Source: Chryseobacterium sp. CH25
GTDB lineage: Bacteria; Bacteroidota; Bacteroidia; Flavobacteriales; Weeksellaceae
DNA length: 64,000 nt
Reading direction: 5' to 3'
Assembly: GCF_004119455.1 (NCBI RefSeq)
Contig: NZ_NRQT01000009.1
Location: forward strand, 62,001 to 126,000
Below, one piece after another: positions 27,341-34,699 of this stretch (the first letter of the stretch is position 1; every line of letters begins with the position of its first letter). The notes beneath the pieces were generated by a model, which saw nothing but the letters and a program-made list of their open reading frames with translations, made no database searches and had not been told where the DNA came from. Position numbers and translations under genes: made by a program.

Positions 27341-27500
27341 GGGTAAGAGACCACAAATTCTTCGCTTCTGTATCAAGGGCAGACAAAGCTTACAGAGACA
27401 GAAACTTAGTATATACTTAAGTTTATTGAAGGTTATATGTAATCAGACCTTTTTCAGATATAATAAATCTCTTTCAGTAATGAGAGGGATTTTTGTTTAT
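27341..27500 (+). pseudogene. Decayed duplicate of the gcvP 3' end and terminator
   Basis: About 160 bp starting GGGTAAGAGACCACAAATTC align with 25506-25664 at roughly 87-88 percent identity (17 mismatches, two small gaps by hand count). It covers the last 34 gcvP codons, the stop region and the terminator hairpin. An in-frame TAA (27418-27420) and a 2-bp deletion show it is not coding. It is a direct repeat of the gcvP tail. Confidence 0.85.
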
Positions 27501-27502
27501 CG

Positions 27503-27522
27503 TCATAGCGAAGCAGTCTCAA
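27503..27522. repeat. Short GTCATAGCGAAGCAGTCTCA repeat
   Basis: A shortened member of the GTCATT..AGCAATCTC family (compare 18412-18439), directly after the gcvP remnant. Confidence 0.45.
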
Positions 27523-27557
27523 TAATTAAATGCTTTTCTGTAACGTTAACTATATAA

Positions 27558-27584
27558 AGAAACCTCCCAAAAATTGAGAGGCTT
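27558..27584 (-). terminator. Possible terminator for the small lipoprotein
   Basis: On the minus strand, GAAGCCTCTC and GGGAGGTTTC form a stem with one or two mismatches and an A/T loop, 19 bp past the stop at 27603. Confidence 0.5.
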
Positions 27585-27602
27585 CTGTGTTATATTTATT
27601 TT

Positions 27603-27776
27603 TTATCTTCTCTTATAGCTGTAGGCTACCAGAATGGCTACTCCCATAGTAAGTACGGTGATCATTGAAATGGTTTCAATGGAGATTCCACTTTTCATCT
27701 GTGTGTTTTCTTTTTCACAAGAATAAAAGAATAATACTGTCAATAACAGACAGCCCGAAAGTAATTTTCTAATCAT
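27603..27776 (-). CDS. 57-residue lipoprotein-like membrane protein
   Basis: ATG at 27776, TAA at 27603-27605. The N-terminus MIRKLLSGCLLLTVLFFYSC is a lipoprotein-type signal with C20 as probable lipidated residue (LFFYSC). After a short polar linker (EKENTQMKSG) a second hydrophobic segment ISMITVLTMGVAILVAYSY ends in KRR. So it would be anchored at both ends. Codon use and a terminator-like hairpin support it as a gene. Function unknown. Confidence 0.65.
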   Translation of the reverse strand: MIRKLLSGCLLLTVLFFYSCEKENTQMKSGISIETISMITVLTMGVAILVAYSYKRR

Positions 27777-27868
27777 AATTGCATTTATTTGGTTATTAAT
27801 GTTTTATAATCAAAAAGTATACCGATTTTGTAGACTATATGTAAGTTGACTTTTATTATTTGTTGTAC

Positions 27869-28300
27869 TTAATCTTCATTTATTTTTCTTGAGATTTTAT
27901 CTATTGTCATTTGGTATTGAGCATAGCCTGCGATGGTTATCAGAATAAAAAATATACTGGGTACAACCAGTTCTATAATCCAATGTTGTACAAGAAAATG
28001 AAGAATGAGAAAAAGTACCCCCGCGTATATTAAATTGAAGAAAATGGGGTAGAATGCTCCAATTTTGTACGTCAGAATTCTGGTATTTTCGTCATAAATA
28101 AAATGTTCCTTAGCTGGAGATATGGTGATAGGATATCTGCTTGAAAAGTCCAGTTTTATCAGATCATCTTTTCCTGTTATGTGATTACCCTGGATTTTTA
28201 TATCATGCATTTCTCTTTCAATAAATGAATCACGCACAGTATCGGTAACATTTTTGAAAGTTTTTCCTTCTTTTATCTTAATGGTAAATGTATAGAACAT
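27869..28300 (-). CDS. Membrane protein of unknown function, cotranscribed with yggS
   Basis: A 143-residue protein. The first 75 residues are soluble (FYTFTIKIKEGKTFKNVTDT..), then two membrane helices (about 83-103 and 108-126, FNLIYAGVLFLILHFLV and LVVPSIFFILITIAGYA). No family recognised. Its ATG overlaps the yggS stop (TAATG at 28300), so it is translationally coupled to yggS. Confidence 0.78.
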   Translation of the reverse strand: MFYTFTIKIKEGKTFKNVTDTVRDSFIEREMHDIKIQGNHITGKDDLIKLDFSSRYPITISPAKEHFIYDENTRILTYKIGAFYPIFFNLIYAGVLFLILHFLVQHWIIELVVPSIFFILITIAGYAQYQMTIDKISRKINED

Positions 28301-29049
28301 TATTTTTTCGCCTTATTATTGTTTCCTTCATCCCAATAATAACTATCCGGATAGATTCTTGTTCCAAATACAGCCGTACCAACACGTACAATGGTAGCGC
28401 CTTCTTCTATGGCTGTTTCAAGGTCTCCACTCATTCCCATAGAAAGTTCATTCATTTCCACATTAGGAATATTTTCCTGGATGATTTCCCGTTGAAGTTT
28501 TTTAAGAATTTTAAAACAGGATCTTACCTTTTCAGTTTCTGCACTGAACAGGCCAATGGTCATCAAGCCTTTTATCTTTAATGTAGAAAACTCTGAAACC
28601 TTTCGGGTTAATTCAATAGCCTCATTGGGTTCCACTCCAAACTTACTTTCCTCATTGGAAGTATTTACCTGGACCAAAACTTCAATAGTTCTGTTCTCAG
28701 CAGAAAGTCTCTGGTGCAGTTTTTCTGCCAGTTCCAGACGATCAAGTGACTGAATACAGGTGACATCATATTTCAGAATATCTTTAACTTTATTGGTCTG
28801 AAGATGGCCAATAAAGTGATTATTGTGAAAAGTGTCTTTCAATTCTTCATATTTCTCCTTCAGTTCTTGTACTTTATTTTCTGCAATCAAGGTTTGGCCG
28901 TTTTCCAGGGCAATTTTAATGCGTTCTGCGGAAACCGTTTTGGTGGCCAGTAAAAGTTTAACCTCATCAGGATTTCTTCCTGCTTTTTCGCAGGCATTTT
29001 GAATCCGGTTATTGATGATTCTCAGGTTGTGAAGGATGTCTTCTTTCAT
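28300..29049 (-). CDS. yggS: YggS-type PLP homeostasis protein (PLPBP)
   Basis: A 249-residue PLP-binding protein of the YggS/PROSC family, a single alanine-racemase-like TIM barrel that buffers pyridoxal phosphate and affects amino-acid metabolism. The PLP lysine is K37 in LLLATKTVS; NNHFIGHLQTNK (near 77), LVQVNTSNEESKFG (near 130), LSMGMSGDLETAI (near 203) and VRVGTAVFGTR (near 222) are family signatures. It overlaps the AAA ATPase upstream by four bases and the membrane protein downstream by one, making a tight three-gene operon. Confidence 0.95.
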   Translation of the reverse strand: MKEDILHNLRIINNRIQNACEKAGRNPDEVKLLLATKTVSAERIKIALENGQTLIAENKVQELKEKYEELKDTFHNNHFIGHLQTNKVKDILKYDVTCIQSLDRLELAEKLHQRLSAENRTIEVLVQVNTSNEESKFGVEPNEAIELTRKVSEFSTLKIKGLMTIGLFSAETEKVRSCFKILKKLQREIIQENIPNVEMNELSMGMSGDLETAIEEGATIVRVGTAVFGTRIYPDSYYWDEGNNNKAKK

Positions 29050-29765
29050 GACTGTACAGGTTCTTTAGCTTCCAGTTTTTGAATTAAAGCAGTTTTTACA
29101 GCTGTTAAAGCATGATCCTTAGCTTCTGCAAAAGAAATGGAATACTTCCTCTCAATCGTTCTCATATCTTCCGGGAATTGGCTAAGTAAGGTGTCATAGA
29201 AGGTATCCAGAAACTCAGTAGAAGGCATTTCGTAATTGATTCTAAGCTGGAAACGTCTCAATAGAGCCGTATCAATAATTTCCGGATGATTGGTAGCGCA
29301 CAGTAACAGTGCATTTTCAGGGTAATAATCAATAAGCTGAAGTAAGGTGTTTACTAATCTTCTCATTTCACCCACATCTTTATCGTCGCTTCCTCTTGCT
29401 TTTCCGATCTGGTCCAGCTCATCAAGGAAAAGAACAGATCTTTCTCTGGCTGCCTTATCAAAAATCATTTTGATATTCTGGGAGGTTTCTCCAATTCTGG
29501 AGGAAACAATATTGCTTAAGTTTAAAATGATAATATTTTTTCCAAGAGCATTAGCAATGGCTTTTGCAGTCATGGTTTTCCCGCATCCTGAGCTTCCCTG
29601 AAGTAGTATTTTATGATTCACCGGAAGGCCGTATTCCTGAAGTTCTTTGCTGTAGGTATGTTCCTTAATGAGCTGTACAAGTTGATCTCTGTTATTTTTA
29701 TTGAGAAATACATCGTTAAGGCTTACTTGTTCTTTATCTTGAATAATGAGGTTGTACAGATTCAT
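29046..29765 (-). CDS. AAA-family ATPase (FtsH/Vps4-like single module)
   Basis: A 239-residue ATPase. Walker A is GSSGCGKT (57-64), Walker B VLFLDELD (D115/E116), sensor-1-like ALLLCATNH (near 152-160) and a pair of Arg fingers in ALLRRFQLRI (near 170). There is no protease or membrane domain, so it is a stand-alone AAA module. First gene of the operon with yggS and a membrane protein; its partner is unknown. These small ATPases often act on a neighbouring protein, so the membrane protein at 27869 is a candidate. Confidence 0.9.
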   Translation of the reverse strand: MNLYNLIIQDKEQVSLNDVFLNKNNRDQLVQLIKEHTYSKELQEYGLPVNHKILLQGSSGCGKTMTAKAIANALGKNIIILNLSNIVSSRIGETSQNIKMIFDKAARERSVLFLDELDQIGKARGSDDKDVGEMRRLVNTLLQLIDYYPENALLLCATNHPEIIDTALLRRFQLRINYEMPSTEFLDTFYDTLLSQFPEDMRTIERKYSISFAEAKDHALTAVKTALIQKLEAKEPVQS

Positions 29766-30219
29766 GATGACTATTAATGGTTCTTGAATCTAACAAAGAT
29801 AAGGCTTTATTAAATGAGAGAAAACATCCTGAATAGGAATAAACAGCTAGGCCAGTAGAGAAAATTAATGGAGAATGAGTATAATTTGTATGAGGTGGTA
29901 AAGAAGGGGGGTGAATGTAATGGTATTTTGGTTCAACGAGAATGAAATTTGACGCAAAGTTTTTATGATTATAACGTTATATTTATAAGTGAGCAAAGAG
30001 GGAATCAATGAATTGATTCTTTCTAAGCATCTGCATATCCATATAGCTTCTTCTGCTGCGGAGCAGTCATCTTAGCTCCCTAAAGTAAAACGCAAGAACC
30101 ATTAGAACTTTGCGTTTGAAAAAAGATGTTAAGCTTACAAAAGTCAATGATATTTTTCTTTAAGATAACTGAAAGCTTTTTGTCATCAACCTTGGTAACA
30201 GGTTCTAGGTATCTGTAAA
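29766..30219. other. Intergenic spacer, no gene recognised
   Basis: Left part of a 1.2-kb gene-poor spacer. All frames are closed by stops. It has AT-rich sequence with a few direct and inverted short motifs (for example CTGCTGCGGAGCAG near 30053) but nothing I can name. Confidence 0.45.
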
Positions 30220-30247
30220 AAAATAAATCCGGACTAATGCCCGGATT
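30220..30247 (-). terminator. Minus-strand terminator in the 30-kb spacer
   Basis: On the minus strand AATCCGG-N7-CCGGATT (G-rich loop) is followed by TATTTTTTT. It would end a short transcript coming from the 26-codon ORF at 30407-30487. Confidence 0.7.
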
Positions 30248-30291
30248 CATCATTGGATATTAAAATTTGTTATGAAACTAAGATCTTTTTG

Positions 30292-30358
30292 TTATGTTTT
30301 TGGGCCCTTTTACCTCACTGGTAAAAGAGCAGTCTGATTTCTCAGAGTAAAAACATAA
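30292..30358. other. Three-stem RNA-like element
   Basis: Closing stem TTATGTTTTT / AAAAACATAA (10 bp, perfect) encloses hairpin CTTTTACC-TCACT-GGTAAAAG (8 bp) and hairpin TCTGA-TTTC-TCAGA (5 bp), with GGGCCC in the junction. Plus-strand segments GGTAAAAGAGCAG and GTCTGATT resemble the D arm and anticodon arm of tRNA, but there is no T arm, and the second loop has only four bases. It folds equally on either strand; on the minus strand it lies between a tiny ORF and a terminator. Confidence 0.5.
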
Positions 30359-30406
30359 AACAATATAATTAGTATAGTTTTGCTATAGGCTTATTTATTT
30401 TAATGA

Positions 30407-30487
30407 TTAGTTTCTTTCTCTTCTTACTGTCATGAAATATGATGAGAATACTACTAAACATGTTGCGATACCGATATAAGTTACCAT
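30407..30487 (-). CDS. 26-residue hydrophobic peptide (candidate)
   Basis: ATG at 30487 to TAA at 30407-30409 encodes MVTYIGIATCLVVFSSYFMT plus VRRERN: one membrane helix followed by a basic tail. Third-position choice looks like that of true genes. A sigma-54-like promoter lies about 60 bp upstream, and a structured element and terminator lie downstream, making a self-contained unit. The layout recalls small membrane peptides, including type I toxins, but no homologue can be named. Confidence 0.5.
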   Translation of the reverse strand: MVTYIGIATCLVVFSSYFMTVRRERN

Positions 30488-30547
30488 TTGTATTATTTTT
30501 AATTATTTGACTTTTTTTATCAATCTTTCAATTGCAATATTACAGCT

Positions 30548-30563
30548 TTCAAATCACGTGCCA
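30548..30563 (-). promoter_or_regulatory. Sigma-54-like promoter for the 26-codon ORF
   Basis: Minus strand TGGCACG-TGAT-TTGAA fits the -24/-12 pattern TGGCACG-N4-TTGCW with one mismatch (TTGA for TTGC). Expected start about 50 nt before the ATG at 30487. Confidence 0.4.
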
Positions 30564-30966
30564 AAGTAAAACACTATGATGTATATCAGTGTGTTAAGGG
30601 TGTTTTATTTAAAATTTAAGAGATTTTAAGTTTATGTTTTGTTAATGTGTTATTATGAATTTGTTAATATATTTATTGTTCTGTCTTTAAAAATGTATGA
30701 AAATGTTAACCGTTTTCAGTCTTATATATTAGACTTGATAAAACAAACAATAAGTAATGCTCTGCATAATACTGAGAAAAAATGAAAAGTTGAAGTGTAA
30801 AATTTCAGCAGGAAAGTAACTTCTATGTTAAGAAAATTTATTTTTACCGGTAGTTTTTACGTTGGATATTTTTTGTCAGGTGTCAGATTCTATGACATTC
30901 TTAGTACGTCATAAATGGAAAATTGTTTGTTTCGTGAAGGTAAAAAGGAAGTTATGAGATAACTTT

Positions 30967-30998
30967 TTGGGAACAGGGTAGAGGTTTTGTTATTTTTG
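30967..30998 (+). promoter_or_regulatory. Promoter of the SMR efflux gene
   Basis: TTG at 30967-30969, 21-bp spacer, TATTTTTG at 30991-30998; the ATG is at 31014, giving a short leader. A TGTCA-N7-TGACA inverted repeat (30881-30897) about 80 bp upstream could be an operator. Confidence 0.6.
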
Positions 30999-31013
30999 TA
31001 GAAATAATACTTT

Positions 31014-31349
31014 ATGGGACGCAGTTATCTTTTTTTGGCTTTAGCTATTGTATTTGAAATCATAGCGACTACCTTTCTGAAGAAATCAGAAGAGTTTTCT
31101 AAACTGTTACCATCCGCTGTTACTGTAATAGGATATGCCTGCGCCTTTTATTTTTTAAGTTTAAGCCTTCGTCAGATTCCAGTAGGGATTACTTATGCTA
31201 TCTGGTCTGGAGTAGGAATTGTCTTTATCACAATAATTGGAGTGGTGGCCTTTAAACAGGTTCCGGATCTTCCCGCTATTATTGGAATAGCCCTTATTAT
31301 TATTGGAGTGATTGTGATTAATGTATTTTCAAAAATGGGAACCCATTAA
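31014..31349 (+). CDS. SMR-family multidrug efflux protein
   Basis: A 111-residue four-helix inner-membrane protein of the small multidrug resistance family (EmrE/QacE/SugE type), which exports cationic compounds in exchange for protons as a dimer. The essential membrane Glu is E15 in ALAIVFEIIATTFLKKSE; helix 3 has the GITYAIWSGVGIVFITIIG signature (residues about 58-76) with the dimer-forming Gly motif. It stands alone, so it probably functions as a homodimer. Whether it exports quaternary amines or guanidinium cannot be told with certainty. Confidence 0.94.
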   Translation: MGRSYLFLALAIVFEIIATTFLKKSEEFSKLLPSAVTVIGYACAFYFLSLSLRQIPVGITYAIWSGVGIVFITIIGVVAFKQVPDLPAIIGIALIIIGVIVINVFSKMGTH

Positions 31350-31400
31350 TAGGTAACGATACGATCTGTTAATATTTATGACTTGTTTTTAGATTGTTAT

Positions 31401-31835
31401 CTATTTTAATTTCTTTATATCAGATTGGAAAAACTGAAACAGAAAAATATGGTCATAGAAAATTTCCAGACTGTTTTCGATGATAAAATCTGTGTGATAA
31501 GTGGTATTGGTTACCGTTTCTTCTTCCACAAACACAAACCAGAGTTCAGAAAGTTGATGTCTTCTTTTGAATTCTTCAGCTGCATTACAGTCTATAAAGG
31601 ATGAATGCTTCAGATTATAAAAAAGAACTCCTTTCTTCATTCCATTTTGTTCTATAATATTAATAGGATGTTGAATGTAATTGAGAATTTTAATATTAGA
31701 GTCAAAGCATTCTATAAAATGATGAAGGTCGATAAGCTGTATTACTTTTTCCTCTTGTTGTGAGGCTGTCATAAAAAAACATTCTGATGTGATCTCCTCG
31801 GTTAATTCTTGAAAAACTGCTAATTCCATATGCAT
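31401..31835 (-). CDS. Hypothetical cytoplasmic protein divergent from the LytS gene
   Basis: A 144-residue protein without signal peptide, membrane helix or known motif. It is acidic and rich in Phe and His, alternating predicted helices and strands (HHFIECFDSNIKILNYIQHP, then NLKHSSFIDCNAAEEFKRRH). ATGs at 31835 and 31829 are both possible. It is divergent from the LytS/LytTR operon and shares an upstream region containing repeated ATACGAAA half-sites, so it may belong to that regulon. Confidence 0.65.
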   Translation of the reverse strand: MHMELAVFQELTEEITSECFFMTASQQEEKVIQLIDLHHFIECFDSNIKILNYIQHPINIIEQNGMKKGVLFYNLKHSSFIDCNAAEEFKRRHQLSELWFVFVEEETVTNTTYHTDFIIENSLEIFYDHIFLFQFFQSDIKKLK

Positions 31836-31883
31836 TAATTAAAGGTTGCAAAGAAAAAAAGAATAAGGTTGCCTTGATATTTT

Positions 31884-31970
31884 TTTATACAAAACCGCCG
31901 GTATTTTATACGAAATCCGATCAGGATACAGAAGATATAATTGGTATAATAAAGTATGGGTTTCGTATAA
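31884..31970. promoter_or_regulatory. Candidate LytTR binding sites
   Basis: Half-sites TTTATACAAAACC (31884-31896) and TTTATACGAAATCC (31905-31918) are direct repeats 21 bp apart, two helical turns, as LytTR regulators require. A third, inverted, half-site GGTTTCGTATAA is at 31959-31970. A -7 box TATTTTTG (31999-32006) follows before the kinase ATG. Confidence 0.55.
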
Positions 31971-32029
31971 TATTATAGGTATAAGCTAAGGGATTGTCTA
32001 TTTTTGTATTTAGATATTAATCCAAAAAT

Positions 32030-33105
32030 ATGAAATATAGGTTATGGCATTTTAAAGAAACCCTTGCAATGGACTTCCTGGTGGAAGACCGTTACAAATA
32101 CGCCAGGCACCTGCTGTTTCTGATCTCTTTTTTCCTTTGGCTGTATAGTGGCAGGTTCTGGCAGTCATTTTCAGGAATACATCAGTTGTATGTACTGGTC
32201 TTTGTATACTCAATCCTAATTACCATGATCTATATTAATATTTATATCCTGGTACCAAAGCTTTTCTTTACAACAAGATATATTGCCTATTTAGTACTTC
32301 TTGTCATTATGGGAGTAATAGGAATTAATATTATAGGATTTGGTTTCAGGTCGGTTTTTGCTGATTTCAGAGTTGAAAATATTCACAGAGAGACTGAAAA
32401 AGGAAGTGTTTATGAAGGAGTATTGATGTGCATTCCAATTATATTTACTACCACCACAGTTAAGTTGTTGCAGAAATGGATTAAAGATAATCAAAGAATC
32501 AATGAACTGAGTAATCTGACCATGCAAATGGAACTTAATGAACTCAGAAACCAGATCAATCCTCATTTTTTGTTCAATATGCTGAATAATGTAAAAGCAC
32601 TCATCAGAACGGATCCTGCAAAAGCTTCAGTAGTGATTGTTAAACTTTCAGAGTTCCTCAGGTACCAGCTTTATGAGAACAGTGTGGAGAAAACATTATT
32701 AACTTCAGAAATTGATTTCCTGTCCAATTTTTTAAACCTTGAAAAATAAGAAGGGAAAATTTTACCTTTGATATTCAGACAGAAGCAGGGAACAGGACGA
32801 TTAATACTACCTTTATTCCTCCAAACCTGTTTACTACTTTTGTAGAAAATGCTGTAAAACATAGTGTTGATATAAGTGGGAAAGAATCCTATGTAAAAAT
32901 AAATATCAGTATTGAAGGTCAGAATCTCTATTTTAAGTGTATCAATTCCCGGGATCCTGATTATTTTATTTCAGATAAGAAAAACAGCGGATTAGGTCTT
33001 GCCAATATTAAAAGAAGGCTGGAATTGCTCTATACTGATACCTTTGACCTGAAAATAACTTCGGAACCTAAAGAATATATTGTCCATTTAAAAATTCCTG
33101 TATAA
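32030..33105 (+). pseudogene. LytS/YehU-type sensor histidine kinase, split by a -1 frameshift
   Basis: The membrane half (four helices, about residues 25-150) and the His_kinase domain with NQINPHFLFNMLNNVKALIR are in frame from 32030, but translation stops at 32747 after NLEK. The HATPase half continues in the -1 frame: RRENFTFDIQTEAG, PPNLFTTFVENAVKHSVD (N box), SGLGLANIKRRLELLY (G box), ending at 33103-33105 overlapping the regulator ATG. One extra A in the A5 run 32742-32746 would restore a 358-residue kinase. Everything else is intact, so a recent mutation or a sequencing error is likely. Confidence 0.85.
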
Positions 33106-33827
33106 TGAATTGTATTATTGTTGATGATGAACCTCTGGCAAGAGCAGAAATGCGTTCGCTTATTAGTGAAACGTCAAACATAGATATTTTAGGTGAGTTT
33201 TCCAATGCTCCCTCTGCACTGGATTTTTTTAAAGATAATGAGGTAGATCTTATTTTTCTTGATATTGAAATGCCGATGGTAACGGGATTAGAATTTGTAG
33301 AAATGCTTCCCAAAAGATCGCTGATTATCTTTACCACAGCTTATTCCCAATATGCTTTGAAAAGTTATGAGCTGGAAGCTGTAGATTATCTTTTAAAACC
33401 CATTGACCCACAAAGACTTGAAAAAGCTATCAATAAGGCCGTTTTATATACCGAACTCCTCTCTAATGATACCATAAAAAATACTGTAGAATCCAATACT
33501 GCTGACTTTTTATTCATTAAAGCAGACCGGAGATTTTACAAGATCAGTTTTTCAGATATTAAATTTATAGAAGGATTGAAAGATTATGTAGTGATTCATA
33601 CCAAACAGCAAAAGCTCATTACAGCTATGAATCTAAAAACAATTCATCAGAAAATTTCAGGAGAAAACTTCATCCGGGTGAGTAAATCATATGTAGTGAA
33701 TGCAGATTATATTGATTCATTTGATAACCACAATATATACATTGAAGAAGCAGAAATTCCTATAGGAGAAGTGTATAAAACCGAGTTTTTTACAAAATAT
33801 GCGGGTGGACTTTTAGGTGGAGACTAA
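33105..33827 (+). CDS. LytTR-family response regulator
   Basis: A 240-residue regulator. Receiver domain 1-120: acidic pocket D7/D8/E9, phospho-acceptor D53 in LIFLDIEMPMVTG, Thr in FTTAYSQYAL and Lys in YLLKPIDPQRL. LytTR DNA-binding domain 140-237: FLFIKADRRFYKISFSDIKF, IKFIEGLKDYVVIHTK and FIRVSKSYVVNADYIDSF. Its ATG overlaps the kinase stop (TAATG), the standard LytS-LytTR arrangement of Bacteroidota. It may bind the ATACGAAA repeats upstream of the kinase. Confidence 0.95.
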   Translation: MNCIIVDDEPLARAEMRSLISETSNIDILGEFSNAPSALDFFKDNEVDLIFLDIEMPMVTGLEFVEMLPKRSLIIFTTAYSQYALKSYELEAVDYLLKPIDPQRLEKAINKAVLYTELLSNDTIKNTVESNTADFLFIKADRRFYKISFSDIKFIEGLKDYVVIHTKQQKLITAMNLKTIHQKISGENFIRVSKSYVVNADYIDSFDNHNIYIEEAEIPIGEVYKTEFFTKYAGGLLGGD

Positions 33828-33886
33828 TTTTTATAAGTAATGAATGATATAATTGTTCAGCATTTATCATTCATACACATATCAAC

Positions 33887-33916
33887 ATCAATAGGAGTGG
33901 GCTTTAACTGACACCT
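33887..33916. repeat. GTGGGCTTTA-type dispersed repeat
   Basis: CATCAATAGGAGTGGGCTTT followed by a degenerate end; the 5' half is identical to the copy at 34615. Confidence 0.55.
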
Positions 33917-33950
33917 AAAATAAGTATTGAATCCACTTCTCTCAAAATAT

Positions 33951-34559
33951 TTATGTTTTTGGGAGTTGTTCTACCAGTTCAAGTCTTTTTACAATGCTTT
34001 CTTTTGCTAATAAAGTTCCGGGAGATAAAACAGCATTGGCACCGATTTTTGAATCATCGCCCACCAATGACCCAAACTTTTGAGTTCCTGTTTTAATAAT
34101 TTTAGCATTGAAAAGTACTGATATTTCTTTGTCTTTCCTTTCATTATAATGATTAGCACAAATGGATCCAGCCTCAAAATTTACTCTGCATCCAATAATG
34201 CTGTTCCCGATATAATTAAAATGGGCAACAGCTGTTTCATCGAAGATTATGCTTTGTTTGATTTCACTTCCCGGTCCAATTTTTACATTCTTTCCGATAT
34301 AAACAGGGCCTCTTATATAAGCATTAGCTCCAATAAAAGCTCCTTCATCAATAATAACCAGGCCTTTGAAAGTCACATTCTGTTCCACAATAACTGTTTT
34401 GTGAATAGCACAGGATTCCTGTATGACAAAATCATCAGTTAGATGACTGAGCTTACGATCCATTATATCTTCAAGCGTCTTAATGACTTCCCAGGGCTGA
34501 ATATTTTGATCCGGAATGAACGAAGAAAAAGAATCAATGAAATGGTTGATGACAATCAT
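33951..34559 (-). CDS. Left-handed beta-helix (hexapeptide-repeat) protein
   Basis: A 202-residue protein whose residues about 45-190 are hexapeptide repeats ([LIV]-G-x-x-x-x), for example NVTFKGLVIIDEGAFIGANA and GPVYIGKNVKIGPGSEIKQS. The segment VAHFNYIGNSIIGCRVNFEA is like the acetyltransferase loop of GlmU and related sugar-1-phosphate nucleotidyltransferases. There is no nucleotidyltransferase domain. It may be an acyltransferase acting on a sugar nucleotide. Neighbours are unrelated, so the substrate is open. Confidence 0.8.
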   Translation of the reverse strand: MIVINHFIDSFSSFIPDQNIQPWEVIKTLEDIMDRKLSHLTDDFVIQESCAIHKTVIVEQNVTFKGLVIIDEGAFIGANAYIRGPVYIGKNVKIGPGSEIKQSIIFDETAVAHFNYIGNSIIGCRVNFEAGSICANHYNERKDKEISVLFNAKIIKTGTQKFGSLVGDDSKIGANAVLSPGTLLAKESIVKRLELVEQLPKT

Positions 34560-34614
34560 TTTTAATGTTTTTTATAGATAATGTTGCAGTTAAATTTCAA
34601 TATTTGCTTGGCTG

Positions 34615-34685
34615 TATCAATAGGAGTGGGCTTTAGCCCACTCAAACTATATAAGATCAAATTTATCCGGCTTTAGCCAAAACCT
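34615..34685. repeat. Double copy of the GGCTTTAGCC repeat
   Basis: TATCAATAGGAGTGGGCTTT with AGCCCACTC (34615-34643) holds the palindrome GAGTGGGCTTTAGCCCACTC; a second core CCGGCTTTAGCCAAAACC is at 34668-34685. It fills the gap between two minus-strand genes. Confidence 0.65.
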
Positions 34686-34699
34686 GGTATTAATGATCT

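Noticed and set aside
30301-30347. Functional tRNA gene
   Set aside because: Only D-arm and anticodon-arm-like parts are present; there is no T arm, the second loop has four bases and the acceptor does not close as in a tRNA. Listed as a structured element instead.
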